Counted from the first letter of the stretch, positions 1 to 9,285 are shown. The stretch: 64,000 bases of DNA from Alphaproteobacteria bacterium (GCA_026990035.1 JALSIM010000041.1:124001-188000); one strand, 5' to 3'. The notes: generated by a model from the sequence alone, not told the origin. Made by a program: numbers and translations.

Positions 1-1057
1 CCCGGTCGAACAGATAGGCGGCACCGGCCGGGATGCCGATCCGCATCACGGTGCCCGGCCGGGCCTCGATGCCGCCGGGTGCCTTGGCGACGAGCGTGCG
101 ATCACCGACCAGGGAGAGATGGACGAAGCTCTCGCCGCCCAGCCGTTCCACGGCGAGGATTTCGCCCGCGATCCCGGCGTCGCCTCCGCCGCCGCATAGA
201 AGATGTTCGGGACGCAGGCCGATCTCGAGGATCTCCGCGCTCTCTTCGGCGCGGGTGGGGGTCGCCAGAACCGTCCCCTCCGCGATCTCCACCATCACCC
301 CGCCCTCCGCCTCGCCCACCGCCCGACAGGGCAGAAGGTTCATCCGCGGCGAGCCGATGAAGGTGGCGACGAAGCGGTCGGCCGGATGATGGTAGAGTTC
401 GAGCGGCGCCGCGAACTGGCGGAGGACGCCGGCATCGAGCACGGCGATGCGGTCGGCCAGCGTCATCGCCTCCACCTGATCGTGGGTGACGTAGATCATG
501 GTGGCGCCGAGCTGGCGATGCAGCCGGGCGATCTCGATCCGCATCTGCACCCGGAGCGCGGCATCGAGATTGGAGAGCGGCTCGTCGAACAGGAACACTT
601 CGGGGTTGCGGGTAATGGCCCGGCCGATCGCCACCCGCTGGCGCTGGCCGCCCGAAAGCTGCCGCGGCTTGCGCTCGAGCAACGGTTCGATCTGCAGGAT
701 GCGGGCGGCCTCGCGGACCCGGGCGTCGACCGCGGCGCGGCCTTCCCTGGCCAGACGCAGGCCGAAGGCCATGTTGTCGTAGACCGTCATGTGCGGATAC
801 AGCGCATAGGACTGGAAGACCATGGCGATGCCGCGCTCGTAGGGCGGCAGCTCGGTGACATCGCGACCGCCGATCCACACATTGCCGCGGCTCACCTCCT
901 CGAGCCCGGCGATCAGCCGCAGCAGGGTCGACTTGCCGCATCCCGAAGGGCCGACGAAGACCACGAACGCGCCGGGATCGACGGTGAGATCGACGCCCCG
1001 GATCACCATGTTGCCGCCGAACGCCTTCCACACCTTCTCGAGCCGGACTTCCGCCAC
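1..1057 (-). CDS. aglK: Alpha-glucoside ABC transporter ATP-binding protein (AglK/UgpC/MalK type), C-terminus cut by window edge
   Basis: ATPase that powers uptake through AglF/AglG at the inner membrane. About 352 residues are visible. A Walker A motif GPSGCGKS lies near residue 40, followed by a Q-loop region, the signature LSGGQRQRVAIGRA, Walker B LFDEPLSNLD and the switch histidine in YVTHDQ. A C-terminal regulatory (TOBE-like) domain runs to the window edge, and the last residues read AYLFDR, close to the usual family end, so only a few residues are missing. The chosen start is GTG at 1057, with a purine-rich GGAGGGG just upstream inside the end of aglA. The gene is last in the aglE-F-G-A-K order known from Sinorhizobium. 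The trehalose (Thu) system is similar, but the adjacent glucosidase favours Agl. Confidence 0.9.
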   Translation of the reverse strand, partial: MAEVRLEKVWKAFGGNMVIRGVDLTVDPGAFVVFVGPSGCGKSTLLRLIAGLEEVSRGNVWIGGRDVTELPPYERGIAMVFQSYALYPHMTVYDNMAFGLRLAREGRAAVDARVREAARILQIEPLLERKPRQLSGGQRQRVAIGRAITRNPEVFLFDEPLSNLDAALRVQMRIEIARLHRQLGATMIYVTHDQVEAMTLADRIAVLDAGVLRQFAAPLELYHHPADRFVATFIGSPRMNLLPCRAVGEAEGGVMVEIAEGTVLATPTRAEESAEILEIGLRPEHLLCGGGGDAGIAGEILAVERLGGESFVHLSLVGDRTLVAKAPGGIEARPGTVMRIGIPAGAAYLFDR

Positions 1058-1060
1058 CTC

Positions 1061-2716
1061 TCACCCCTCCCCGTCGAGCAGAACGACCGCGAAGCCCCAG
1101 GGGGCGAGATCGATCCCGGTCCCGTGCACCGCTGCGCCGGAGAAAAAGCGCGGCTCCGCCGCGCCGCCCATCCGCACCCTCCCTCCTTCGCCGCCGAGAT
1201 CGAAGACGCAGAGGAGCCGTCGGCCCCGCCGGCTTCGCTCGAAGGCGAGGAGCGGCTCCGGGACCTCCAGAAAACGGATGTCGCCCAGGCGCAGAGCCGG
1301 CTCACCGCGGCGAAACGCCAGAAAAATGCGCAGCCGCTCGTAGACCGAGTTCGGATCCGCGTACTGGCGATCGACCGCCCGGCGGCGATGCGGCGCGTAA
1401 AACGGGATCCAGGGCCGGGCCGTCGAAAAGCCGCCCTGCGCCGCATCCGCCCGCCAAGGCATCGGCGTGCGACAGCCGTCGCGTCCGGCAAAGCGCGGCC
1501 AGAAGGCGATCCCGAAGGGATCCCGGAGATCCTCGAAGGAAAGCTCGGCTTCTTCCAGACCGAGCTCGTCCCCCTGATAGAGGCAGGGCGAGCCCGGCAG
1601 GCAGCAGAGCAGCACCGGCAGCAGGAGACGGGCCGCATCCGGCGGATCGGGATGCCGGAGACGGCTCGGCGCCCGCCGCACATCGTGATTGGAAAAGGCC
1701 CAGCACATCCAGCCCCGACCGATCCGGGCGCCCATCGCGTCCACCGCCTCGCGAATGCGGGAGGCGGTGATGGTGCCGCTCAGGAGATCGAAGCCGTAGG
1801 CCATGTCCAGACCGCCGCCATTGGTATGGCGGGCGATGCGGGCCCGGGCCCGATCCCCGGTGACCTCGCCCAGCAGCACCCGGCCACCGTATGCCTCGGT
1901 CAGACGCCAGAGGGGTTGGAGGAAAAGGGCGTTGAGCTCGGCCCGACCCTTGTCGAAGCGGTGTTCCTGCATGGCCCAGGGCGAGCCCGGTGCGGCTCCA
2001 CCCGGGACCGGCGGCGCGCGGCGGGGTGGATTGCTGCGCAGCCGCGGATCGTGGAAAGCGAACTCGATGGCATCCAGGCGAAATCCGTCGACCCCGCGCT
2101 CCAGCCAGAAGCGGGCGACGGCCAGCAACGCCTCGCGGACTTCCGGCCGGTGCAGGTTCAAATCGGGCTGTTCCTTCAGGAAGTTGTGCAGATAGTACTG
2201 GCGACGGCGCGGCTCCCACTGCCAGGCGGGGCCACCGAACACGGACAGCCAGTTGTTGGGCGGGGTGCCGTCGGGCCGGGGATCGGCCCAGACATACCAG
2301 TCCGCCCGGGGATTGGTGCGGTCCTCACGGGATTCGAGGAACCAGGGATGCCGGTCGGAAGTGTGCGAGGGCACGAAATCGACCAGCACCCTGAGGCCGA
2401 GCGCATGCGCGCGGGCCAGCAGCCGGTCGAAATCGGCGAGGCTGCCGAAGCTCGGATCGACCGCGCAGTGATCGGTGATATCGTAGCCCCAGTCCTTCAT
2501 CGGGCTGGCGTAGAAGGGCGAGATCCACACCGCATCGGCGCCGAGGCGGGCGATGTGCCCGAGCCGTTCGGTGAGGCCCGCGAGATCGCCGATCCCGTCG
2601 CCGTCGCCATCGGCGAAGCTTCGCGGCCAGATCTGGTAGAGCACCGCCCCCCGCCACCAGAGATCGCGCCGCGGCGGCAGCCGCCGGTCCCGGGGAAGCG
2701 GCCTCGTGGCCCGCAT
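1061..2716 (-). CDS. aglA: GH13 alpha-glucosidase (AglA-like)
   Basis: Cytoplasmic glycoside hydrolase family 13 enzyme of 551 residues, expected to release glucose from imported alpha-glucosides. The (beta/alpha)8 barrel signatures are visible: VDFVPSHTS near residue 112, GFRLDA with the nucleophile Asp215, LLGEVTGD with the acid/base Glu284, and SNHD with Asp345. The N-terminal stretch WWRGAVLYQIWPRSF is typical of oligo-1,6-glucosidase/alpha-glucosidase subfamilies. No signal peptide is evident. It sits four bases from aglG upstream and three from aglK downstream, so it is almost certainly co-transcribed with the transporter. The exact substrate (sucrose, maltose, trehalose, trehalulose) cannot be read from sequence. 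Confidence 0.93.
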   Translation of the reverse strand: MRATRPLPRDRRLPPRRDLWWRGAVLYQIWPRSFADGDGDGIGDLAGLTERLGHIARLGADAVWISPFYASPMKDWGYDITDHCAVDPSFGSLADFDRLLARAHALGLRVLVDFVPSHTSDRHPWFLESREDRTNPRADWYVWADPRPDGTPPNNWLSVFGGPAWQWEPRRRQYYLHNFLKEQPDLNLHRPEVREALLAVARFWLERGVDGFRLDAIEFAFHDPRLRSNPPRRAPPVPGGAAPGSPWAMQEHRFDKGRAELNALFLQPLWRLTEAYGGRVLLGEVTGDRARARIARHTNGGGLDMAYGFDLLSGTITASRIREAVDAMGARIGRGWMCWAFSNHDVRRAPSRLRHPDPPDAARLLLPVLLCCLPGSPCLYQGDELGLEEAELSFEDLRDPFGIAFWPRFAGRDGCRTPMPWRADAAQGGFSTARPWIPFYAPHRRRAVDRQYADPNSVYERLRIFLAFRRGEPALRLGDIRFLEVPEPLLAFERSRRGRRLLCVFDLGGEGGRVRMGGAAEPRFFSGAAVHGTGIDLAPWGFAVVLLDGEG

Positions 2717-2720
2717 GCCT

Positions 2721-3626
2721 TCAGCCCTTCACCGCACCGGCGGTGAGCCCGGCGACGATGCGGCGCTGGAAAACGAGCACCAGCAGGATGAGCGGCAGGG
2801 TCACCACCACCGAAGCGGCCATGATGTTGCCCCAGGGCAGCTCGTAGGCGCTGGCCCCGGAAATCAGCGCGATGGCCACCGGCACCGTGCGCTGCTCGGC
2901 CGACAGGGTGAAGGTCAGGGCGAACAGGAACTCGTTCCAGGCGGCGATGAAGGCGAGCAGGCCGGTGGTGACCATGGCCGGGGCCAGCAGCGGCAGGAAG
3001 ATGCGCAGCACCAGGGTCACCGGCCGGGCCCCGTCGACGATCGCCGCCTCCTCGAGCTCCTTGGGCAGCTCGCGCATGAAGCTGGTCAGCACCCAGACCG
3101 AAAAGGGCAGGGTGAAGACGAGATAGGAGAGGACGAGGGAGCCAAGCCGGTTGTAGAGCCCGAAGGCGCGGACCAGCTCGAACATGCCGGAAAGCACCGC
3201 GATCTGCGGGAACATGGAAACCGAAAGCACGGTGAACAGCAGCGGCAGCCGGCCGCGGAAGGAGACCCGCCCGAGGGCGTAGGCCGCGGCCACCGCGAGA
3301 AGGAGGGAGACCGCCACCGTGGCCACCGCCACCAGAACCGAATTCAGGATGTTGGTGGCGAAGGGCTGCTCGCGGAAAATGGCGACATAGTTGTCCCAGG
3401 CGGGATCGCGCGGCCAGAGCTCGGTCGAGAACAGGGCCGAGCCGGTCCGCAGCGAGGAGACCACCGCCCAGTAGAAGGGGAACACCGTGTAGAGGATCAG
3501 CAGCAGCAGGAGACAGGCGAAACCGATCCGGCCGATGCGCCGACGCCAGCGCCAGGGCGCCCGTCCCCAGCCGGCGAGGAGGGCCGCGACCAGCCCCGCG
3601 AGGAACAGCCAGAGCCAGGCACCCAC
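2721..3626 (-). CDS. aglG: Alpha-glucoside ABC transporter permease (AglG/MalG type)
   Basis: Inner-membrane permease of 301 residues with about six hydrophobic segments. The cytoplasmic coupling-helix (EAA) motif reads [20 protein letters not shown], which docks the ATPase. An N-terminal extension with one membrane segment precedes the core, as in MalG relatives. The start is GTG at 3626, four bases after the aglF stop, so translation is probably coupled. It pairs with AglF as a heterodimer. Confidence 0.93.
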   Translation of the reverse strand: MGAWLWLFLAGLVAALLAGWGRAPWRWRRRIGRIGFACLLLLLILYTVFPFYWAVVSSLRTGSALFSTELWPRDPAWDNYVAIFREQPFATNILNSVLVAVATVAVSLLLAVAAAYALGRVSFRGRLPLLFTVLSVSMFPQIAVLSGMFELVRAFGLYNRLGSLVLSYLVFTLPFSVWVLTSFMRELPKELEEAAIVDGARPVTLVLRIFLPLLAPAMVTTGLLAFIAAWNEFLFALTFTLSAEQRTVPVAIALISGASAYELPWGNIMAASVVVTLPLILLVLVFQRRIVAGLTAGAVKG

Positions 3627-3630
3627 CGCC

Positions 3631-4566
3631 CTAGGCCTCGCGACCGAAACGGATCGCCATCAGATAGATCACGGTCATCACCGCGATGATGGCGAACAGC
3701 ATGGCGGCGGCGGCCGAGCCGTAGCCCACGTCCTGGAAGTCGACGAGCTGCTGGCGGGCGTAGATGGACATCGACATGGTGGTCCGGTTGTTGCCGGTCA
3801 TCACGTAGACGAGATCGAAGATCCGCATCGCGTCCAGGGTCCGGAAGACGATGGCGACCACCAGCGCCGGCCGGATCAGGGGCAGGGTCACCCGGAAGAA
3901 GACCTCGACCGGATTGACCCCGTCGATGCGGGCGGCCTCGTAGATCTCCTCGGGGATCATCTGCAGCCCGGCGAGCAGCAGCAGCGCCATGAAGGGGGTG
4001 GTCTTCCACACATCGACGATGATGATCGCCGCCATCGCCGTGTCCGGCGAGGCGGTCCAGGCGATCGGGGCGGCGATCGCCCCGACCGTCAGCAGCAGTT
4101 CGTTGACGATGCCGAATACGTCGTTGAACATCCAGGCCCACATCTTGGCCGAGACCACGGTGGGGATCGCCCAGGGGATGAGAACCGCCGCCCGCAGCAG
4201 CCCGCGTCCCCGGAAGCGGGTGTGCAGCGCGAGGGCGATCATCATCCCGAGAACCGTCTCCAGCGATACCGACACGAAGGTGAAGACCAGGGTGTTGCGG
4301 ACCGCCCGCCACCAGTCGGGATCGGTGGACAGGTACAGGAAGTTGAGGGGACCGACGAACTCGTAGCGGTCGAGATCGGCGAGACTGGCGTCCGTCAGCG
4401 CGAACCAGAGGGTCCGCAGGAGCGGCCAGCCGGCGACCAACCCCAGCACCACCAGCATCGGCGCGAGGAACAGCCAGGCGGCCCGTACCCGCTGCCGGGA
4501 CAGGGCCGACCGCCGCCTCGATGGCGGCCCGGGTTCGTTCGTGCCGGCCTCGAAGGCTGTCGCCAT
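3631..4566 (-). CDS. aglF: Alpha-glucoside ABC transporter permease (AglF/MalF type)
   Basis: Inner-membrane permease of 311 residues with six predicted membrane segments. The EAA loop reads [20 protein letters not shown] near residue 210. The short cytoplasmic N-terminus is rich in Arg, Pro and Ser, and the first membrane segment is near residues 30-50. It lies between the binding protein (63-base gap with a strong hairpin) and aglG (4-base gap). The length matches the short MalF-like permeases of the aglF/thuF group, which lack the large periplasmic loop of enterobacterial MalF. Confidence 0.93.
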   Translation of the reverse strand: MATAFEAGTNEPGPPSRRRSALSRQRVRAAWLFLAPMLVVLGLVAGWPLLRTLWFALTDASLADLDRYEFVGPLNFLYLSTDPDWWRAVRNTLVFTFVSVSLETVLGMMIALALHTRFRGRGLLRAAVLIPWAIPTVVSAKMWAWMFNDVFGIVNELLLTVGAIAAPIAWTASPDTAMAAIIIVDVWKTTPFMALLLLAGLQMIPEEIYEAARIDGVNPVEVFFRVTLPLIRPALVVAIVFRTLDAMRIFDLVYVMTGNNRTTMSMSIYARQQLVDFQDVGYGSAAAAMLFAIIAVMTVIYLMAIRFGREA

Positions 4567-4585
4567 CGTCCGCCCGTGGGTCCGC

Positions 4586-4619
4586 GGGGGAGCCCGTCCT
4601 CTTCCGTACGGGCTCCCCC
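4586..4619 (-). other. Perfect 12-bp hairpin between aglE and aglF
   Basis: Positions 4586-4597 and 4608-4619 are exact inverted repeats, leaving a 10-base loop. No T-run follows on the minus strand, so it is not a classical terminator. Similar intra-operon hairpins after binding-protein genes protect the upstream mRNA from 3' decay and let the binding protein exceed the permeases. That role is inferred here. Confidence 0.7.
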
Positions 4620-4629
4620 GGGCCTCGAC

Positions 4630-5916
4630 CTACCAGCGGCCGCCGCGGGAGAGGCGTTCGAGCTTGCGGGCGAGGGCCGCGACCGCGGTCTTGGCGTCGG
4701 TCTCGCCGCTCAGCACCGCGTGTACGGCGTTGAAGAACTCGGCGCTGACCTGATTGTACTTGGCCCCGGTGACCCGCGAGGGGCGGGCCACGGCGTTGAC
4801 GAAGGTGTCGAACAGCGAGCCGAAGAAGGGCACCGCCGCCAGCACTTCCTCGTCGCGGTAGAGGGCCTCGATGGTGGGATTGTAGGATCCCTTGATGGCG
4901 CGCCGCTTCTGCTCCTCGTAGGAGGTCAGATAGCGGACCAGATCGGCCGCCACCTCGGGGTTCTCGCTGTACTCGGAGACCGCGAGCTGCCAGCCACCGA
5001 GTCCGCCGGTGGGCTTGCCGTCCGGTCCTCCCTTCGGCAGCGCCACCACCCCGACCTTGCCGCGGATCGGGCTGTCCTCGGCCTGGGACAGCGCCCAGGC
5101 GTAAGGCCAGTTGCGCATGAACACGGCGTTGCCGGACTGGAAGACGCCGCGGCTTTCCTCTTCGGCGTAGTTCAGCACCCCCGGAGGGGCGATGGTGCCG
5201 ACGGTGCCGGCCGCCCAGGTGAGGGCGGCGGCGGCGCGGGGATTGTCGATGGAGATGGTGCCGTCGGGTTCGACGATGGTGCCGCCGCGCCAGCTGTCGA
5301 TCCATTCGAGAGCATCGACGGTGAGACCCTCGTAGGCCTTGGCCTGGTAGACGAAGCCCCACATCTTCTCGTTGCCGGCCTCGCGCTCGGCGGCCTGGAT
5401 GTGGCGCGCCGTCGCCTCCAGCTCCTGCCAGGTCCCCGGGACGGGGCGGTCGTATTTCTCGAGCAGGTCCTTGCGGTAGTAGAGGATCCCGGCGTCGGTG
5501 AACCAGGGCATGGCGATGAAGCGGCCGTCGACGGTGTTGTTCTCGACGATCGCCTCGAAATGCCGATCGATTTCCTCCCGCGGAATGTATTTCGAGAGGT
5601 CGATGAAATGGCCGGCGAGGATACCGGGCCAGATCACATCGATCTGGAAGACGTCGATATCGGCGGAGTTGGCGGCCAGGATCTGCTGGTAGAGCGCCAG
5701 CCGCTCGGTGGCCGAGTTGGGAGTCGAGATCACCTCGACCCGGTTGCCGGTCTTCTGCGCCCAGGCTTCGGCCCCCTCCTTGCAGATTTCGAGTTCGAGA
5801 CCGACGGCGCCGCAGGAGAGGGTGATCGTCACGGCCCCGCTGCCCGCGATGGTGCCGAAGGTGGCGGCGAAGCCGGCCGCCATCACCAGCGCACGGAATC
5901 GGAGTTGGCGGAACAT
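4630..5916 (-). CDS. aglE: Alpha-glucoside-binding periplasmic protein (family 1 solute-binding protein, AglE/ThuE-like)
   Basis: Secreted binding protein of 428 residues that delivers alpha-glucosides to AglFG. The N-terminus is a Sec signal peptide: basic MFRQLRFR, then a hydrophobic core, with likely cleavage around residues 27-29. The mature part has the family-1 pattern AEAWAQKTGNRVEVI...ADIDVFQIDVIWPGILA, and two early cysteines (SCGA and EICKEG) could form a disulfide. The start has a good ribosome site (AAGGGAGG, about 5 bases before ATG). It is the first gene of the agl block. No LacI-type aglR-like regulator lies beside it, unlike in Sinorhizobium. The upstream gap to the hydrolase gene is 93 bases and shows no convincing promoter. 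Confidence 0.93.
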   Translation of the reverse strand: MFRQLRFRALVMAAGFAATFGTIAGSGAVTITLSCGAVGLELEICKEGAEAWAQKTGNRVEVISTPNSATERLALYQQILAANSADIDVFQIDVIWPGILAGHFIDLSKYIPREEIDRHFEAIVENNTVDGRFIAMPWFTDAGILYYRKDLLEKYDRPVPGTWQELEATARHIQAAEREAGNEKMWGFVYQAKAYEGLTVDALEWIDSWRGGTIVEPDGTISIDNPRAAAALTWAAGTVGTIAPPGVLNYAEEESRGVFQSGNAVFMRNWPYAWALSQAEDSPIRGKVGVVALPKGGPDGKPTGGLGGWQLAVSEYSENPEVAADLVRYLTSYEEQKRRAIKGSYNPTIEALYRDEEVLAAVPFFGSLFDTFVNAVARPSRVTGAKYNQVSAEFFNAVHAVLSGETDAKTAVAALARKLERLSRGGRW

Positions 5917-6009
5917 CCTGGCCTCCCTTGGTGGAATGGTTGGCTCCCTTGCTAACGCGGGAGGCGTGTCCGGATCAAGGATCCCGTGTTCGGCCCGCTC
6001 CTTTCCCGC

Positions 6010-6990
6010 TCAGGCGGCGGCCGCCACCGCCGCCTCCTCCTCCAGGCGCAAGCTCCTTTCGCCGGGCCGCAGGCCGGCGGGACGCCCGGACACGATGGTC
6101 GCGGCGATATGTGCGAGAACCCGGCCGGGCCGCCCCCGTCCGTCGTCGAGGAAGTAGGTGTGGCCGAGCCGGTCGTAGCGGTTGTTGACCGCATCGCAAT
6201 CGACGGCCACCACGTTGCGCGGCGTCCGCTCGAGGTTTTCGGGGCCGGTGTGGCCGAGGCGGCGGGTCACCACCTTGCGGCGCAGGTTGGCGATCTTGCT
6301 GGTGCGCAGGGCGAAATCGTCGTCGGCGTGGTAGACGAGGACGTTGCGCGCCGCCCGGGTGATGGGGTGGCCGGGCTCGCCCGGCTCCAGGCTCTCGTTG
6401 GCGATGTCGGCGGCCACCAGGAAGAGATTGCGGAAAAGTGCCGGTGCCGCCCCGCGATCGCGGGCCCATTTGGCGAGGGCGAAACGCAGCACCCGGTTGC
6501 CCATCGAATGGGCCAGCAGATTGACATGCTTGAGACACGGTGCCTCGCCGGTGCGGGAGTCGCGCCAGTCGAGGAACTTGCCGATCGCCCGGCCGAAGGC
6601 GAAGCCGCTCATCTCCGCCGCGTCCTGGTCGTCCCAGTAGTCCTTGAGGAGACCGAAATCGTCGTCGCAGGGCCAGATCAGCGGCACCACCTCGACGGCG
6701 CGGTCGGAAAGCCGGTCGAGCAGCGCCTGCAGACGGGCGGCGATCGGAAAGATATCCTTTTCCGGCTGACTGTTGAAGCCGTGCAGATAGAACAGGATCT
6801 GGGGCCGCCCGCCACCGCGCAGACGATTGAAGAAGGGAACTGCGGTCAGTTCCACATAGTTCTCGACGCCGCGCCTTTCGCAGAAGAACAGCGAGGGAGA
6901 GGGTTCCGAATCGGACAGATCGAAGTGCACCCGACGGCCCGGGCGCGATCTGGGTCCCTCCTCGAGACGACGGTTGGTGATGAAGAGCAC
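6010..6990 (-). CDS. Alpha/beta hydrolase, DUF900-type
   Basis: Predicted serine hydrolase of about 326 residues with unknown substrate. The core shows FYLHGFNSQ (oxyanion region), the nucleophile elbow LLAHSMGNR, a YHADDD segment for the acid residue and a late GHTYF histidine. The C-terminus is an Ala-rich tail. An ATG exists at 7035, but a plausible -10 box (7026-7031) lies over that region. GTG at 6990 has GGGAGA seven bases upstream and gives the N-terminus VLFITNRR that I expect for the family, so 6990 is preferred. No signal peptide is visible. It is 93 bases upstream of aglE on the same strand, so read-through into the sugar operon is possible. Confidence 0.82.
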   Translation of the reverse strand: MLFITNRRLEEGPRSRPGRRVHFDLSDSEPSPSLFFCERRGVENYVELTAVPFFNRLRGGGRPQILFYLHGFNSQPEKDIFPIAARLQALLDRLSDRAVEVVPLIWPCDDDFGLLKDYWDDQDAAEMSGFAFGRAIGKFLDWRDSRTGEAPCLKHVNLLAHSMGNRVLRFALAKWARDRGAAPALFRNLFLVAADIANESLEPGEPGHPITRAARNVLVYHADDDFALRTSKIANLRRKVVTRRLGHTGPENLERTPRNVVAVDCDAVNNRYDRLGHTYFLDDGRGRPGRVLAHIAATIVSGRPAGLRPGERSLRLEEEAAVAAAA

Positions 6991-7025
6991 GGATCGGTCT
7001 CCCGCGACTGGATCGACGGGGGATA

Positions 7026-7054
7026 GGTATATCATCCTAGTACTTGGCACACAA
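7026..7054 (-). promoter_or_regulatory. Candidate sigma-70 promoter of the alpha/beta hydrolase gene
   Basis: On the minus strand, TTGTGT (7049-7054) and TATACC (7026-7031) are separated by exactly 17 bases. Predicted transcription starts near 7019, 29 bases before the GTG at 6990. This is a pattern match only. Confidence 0.4.
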
Positions 7055-7115
7055 CCCTGTTGCGTCCCCACCCCATCCCCCCTACAGCCGCGCCGCACCC
7101 GGGAACGGCGCCGGC

Positions 7116-8615
7116 ATGACCAACCTGCTCTTCATCACCGTCGACCAGTGGCGCGGCGATTGCCTGTCGGCGGTCGGCCATCCCTGCGTGAAGACGCCCA
7201 ATCTCGACCGGCTGGCGAACGACGGGGCGCTGTTCCTCCGTCACTACGGCCAGGCCACCCCTTGCGGCCCGAGCCGGGCCTCCCTCTACACCGGCCTCTA
7301 CATGTTCAACCACCGCTCGGTGAGCAACGGCACCCCGCTCGATGCCCGCCACAGGACGGTGGCGGAGATCGCGCGCCGCGCCGGCTGGGATCCGGTACTG
7401 TTCGGCCATACCGACGTCAGCGCCGATCCCCGCGGGCTCGCCCCCGGGGATCCGAGGCTGCGGACCTACGAAGGGATCGCCCCCGGCTTCCGCGCCGAGC
7501 TGCTCATGGGCGAGGATCTGGCCCCCTGGCTCGAACATCTGCGGCGCCGCGGCCATGGCGAGCTCGCCCTCGAGGACCTGTACGAACGCCCTTTCGGCAC
7601 ACCGGCCCCCTTCCGGGCCGAGGACAGCGAGACGGCCTTTCTCACCGACCGCTTCCTGGAATGGCTCGACGACCGGAAGAGGGGCGGCTGGTTCGCCCAT
7701 CTCTCCTACATCAAGCCGCACCCCCCCTACATCGCCGCCGCACCCTGGCACGCCGCGGTCTCGCCGAGCGAGGTGCCGCCGCCGGTGCGCGCCCCCACCC
7801 TCGCCGAGGAGGCGGCCGTGCATCCCTGGTTGCGCCTGCATCTGGAACTCGGCTACGGGGGCTGGACGGCCCGCCATCTCGGCCAGCCGCGCGATCTCGA
7901 TGCCGCCACCGTCGCCCGCATGCGGGCGGCCTATTACGGCCTGATCGCCGAGCTCGACCATCATCTGGGGAGGATCTTCGCCCGCCTCACAGCCCGCGGC
8001 GAGATGGACCGCACCCTCGTCGTCTTCGCCTCGGACCATGGCGACATGCTGGGCGATCACTGGATGCTCGACAAGCGCGGGTTCTTCCCCCAGGCCTTCC
8101 ACGTGCCCCTGATCATCCGCGATCCCTCTCCCGAGGCGGTGCGCGGGGTGCGCATCGGGGCCTTCACCGAACATGTCGATCTGATGCCGACCATGCTCGA
8201 ATGGCTCGGTCTCGCGGTGCCGCTGCAGTGCGACGGCCGTTCCCTGGTTCCGTTGCTGCGCGGCCGGCGGCCGACGGGCTGGCGCGATGCCGCGGTCTAC
8301 GAGCACGATTTCCGCGATCTCCGGAACGGCCGCTTCGAGCGGTACCTGGAGCTGTCGCCCGAGGCCTGCTGCCTGATGGTGCGGCTGAGCCGGCGCCGGG
8401 CCTATGTGCATTTCGCGGCCCTGCCGGCGCTGTGCTACGATCTCGAGCGGGATCCCGACTGGCGGACCGACATCGCCTCCGATCCCGGACGACGGGCGGA
8501 GGTCCTGGCCGAGGCCCAGGCGCTTCTTTCCTTCCGGATGCTCGGGAACGAGCGCCGTCTCACCGGCGCGCTGTTGACCTCCGCGGGCGTGCTCGGGCGG
8601 TTCGATCCGGATTGA
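7116..8615 (+). CDS. Sulfatase-family hydrolase, phosphonate monoester hydrolase-like
   Basis: Alkaline-phosphatase-superfamily enzyme of 499 residues. Metal ligands are expected at Asp10 (ITVDQW) and in FASDHGDMLGDH. The sulfatase signature CGPSRASLYTG places the formylglycine precursor at Cys50. The overall pattern (PCGPSRASLYTGLYMFNHR near the start, VHFAALPALCYDLERDPDW near the end) resembles rhizobial phosphonate/phosphate monoester hydrolases more than classical arylsulfatases. It needs a formylglycine-generating enzyme encoded elsewhere. No signal peptide, so cytoplasmic. Start is ATG at 7116. The 3' end overlaps nth by 56 bases on the opposite strand. Alternatives are choline-sulfatase-like or aryl sulfatase activity. 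Confidence 0.85.
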   Translation: MTNLLFITVDQWRGDCLSAVGHPCVKTPNLDRLANDGALFLRHYGQATPCGPSRASLYTGLYMFNHRSVSNGTPLDARHRTVAEIARRAGWDPVLFGHTDVSADPRGLAPGDPRLRTYEGIAPGFRAELLMGEDLAPWLEHLRRRGHGELALEDLYERPFGTPAPFRAEDSETAFLTDRFLEWLDDRKRGGWFAHLSYIKPHPPYIAAAPWHAAVSPSEVPPPVRAPTLAEEAAVHPWLRLHLELGYGGWTARHLGQPRDLDAATVARMRAAYYGLIAELDHHLGRIFARLTARGEMDRTLVVFASDHGDMLGDHWMLDKRGFFPQAFHVPLIIRDPSPEAVRGVRIGAFTEHVDLMPTMLEWLGLAVPLQCDGRSLVPLLRGRRPTGWRDAAVYEHDFRDLRNGRFERYLELSPEACCLMVRLSRRRAYVHFAALPALCYDLERDPDWRTDIASDPGRRAEVLAEAQALLSFRMLGNERRLTGALLTSAGVLGRFDPD

Positions 8616-9285
8616 GCTGCTTGTCCGGATGGCGGCAGATCTCGCGCACCGGACAACGCCAGCATTCCGGCCTGCGCGCCTTGCAGATGTAGCGCCCTAG
8701 CAGGATCAGCCAGTGATGGGCGCCGCGGCGAAAGCGTTCGGGGACCAGCCGATCGAGCTTCGCCTCGACCTCCCGCGGGGTCTCGCCGGGGGCGAGGCCG
8801 GTGCGGTTGCAGACCCGGAAGACATGGGTATCGACGGCGATGGTGGGTTCGCCGAAGGCCTCGTTGAGCACCACGTTGGCGGTCTTGCGGCCCACGCCGG
8901 GCAGGCTTTCCAGGGCCTCCCGCTCCCCCGGCACGCGACCCCCGTGACGCTCGAGCAGGATCCGCGACAGCGCCACCAGGTTCTTCGCCTTGCTGCGGTA
9001 GAGGCCGAGGGAGCGGATGTAGCGCCGGACCCCCTCCTCACCGAGGCGGACGAAGTCCTCGGGAGTACGGGCATGGGCGAAAAGCTCGGCGGTCGCCCTG
9101 TTGACCCCGACGTCGGTGGCCTGGGCGGAGAGTACGACGGCGACCAGGAGCGTGAACGGATCCCGGTAGGCGAGTTCGGTGCGCGGCTCCGGATCGGCCG
9201 CCGCCAGAGCCTCGAAGAAGCGTGCGATCTCCTCCTCCGTCAGGCGGCTGCCGGCCGCCGGACGGGGACCCTTCGGGCCTGCCAT
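8560..9285 (-). CDS. nth: Endonuclease III (DNA glycosylase/AP lyase)
   Basis: Base-excision repair enzyme that removes oxidised pyrimidines. It has 241 residues, about 30 more than the E. coli protein. The helix-hairpin-helix LPGVGRKTANVV contains the catalytic Lys134, and VDTHV carries Asp152. Cys201, 208, 211 and 217 have C-x6-C-x2-C-x5-C spacing for the 4Fe-4S cluster. Extra length comes from about 15 residues before the fold and a basic tail (RARPRRSTARR) after the cluster. The tail is encoded in the 56 bases that overlap the end of the convergent sulfatase gene. Confidence 0.97.
   Translation of the reverse strand: MAGPKGPRPAAGSRLTEEEIARFFEALAAADPEPRTELAYRDPFTLLVAVVLSAQATDVGVNRATAELFAHARTPEDFVRLGEEGVRRYIRSLGLYRSKAKNLVALSRILLERHGGRVPGEREALESLPGVGRKTANVVLNEAFGEPTIAVDTHVFRVCNRTGLAPGETPREVEAKLDRLVPERFRRGAHHWLILLGRYICKARRPECWRCPVREICRHPDKQLNPDRTARARPRRSTARR

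Noticed and set aside
203-2746. Very long open frame on the plus strand opposite aglK/aglA
   Set aside because: High GC leaves few stops. Its translation is low-complexity and the minus-strand products are clear family members.
7044-7064. Possible sigma-54 promoter (TGGCAC ... TTGC)
   Set aside because: The GG and GC dinucleotides are 16 bases apart instead of the required 12.
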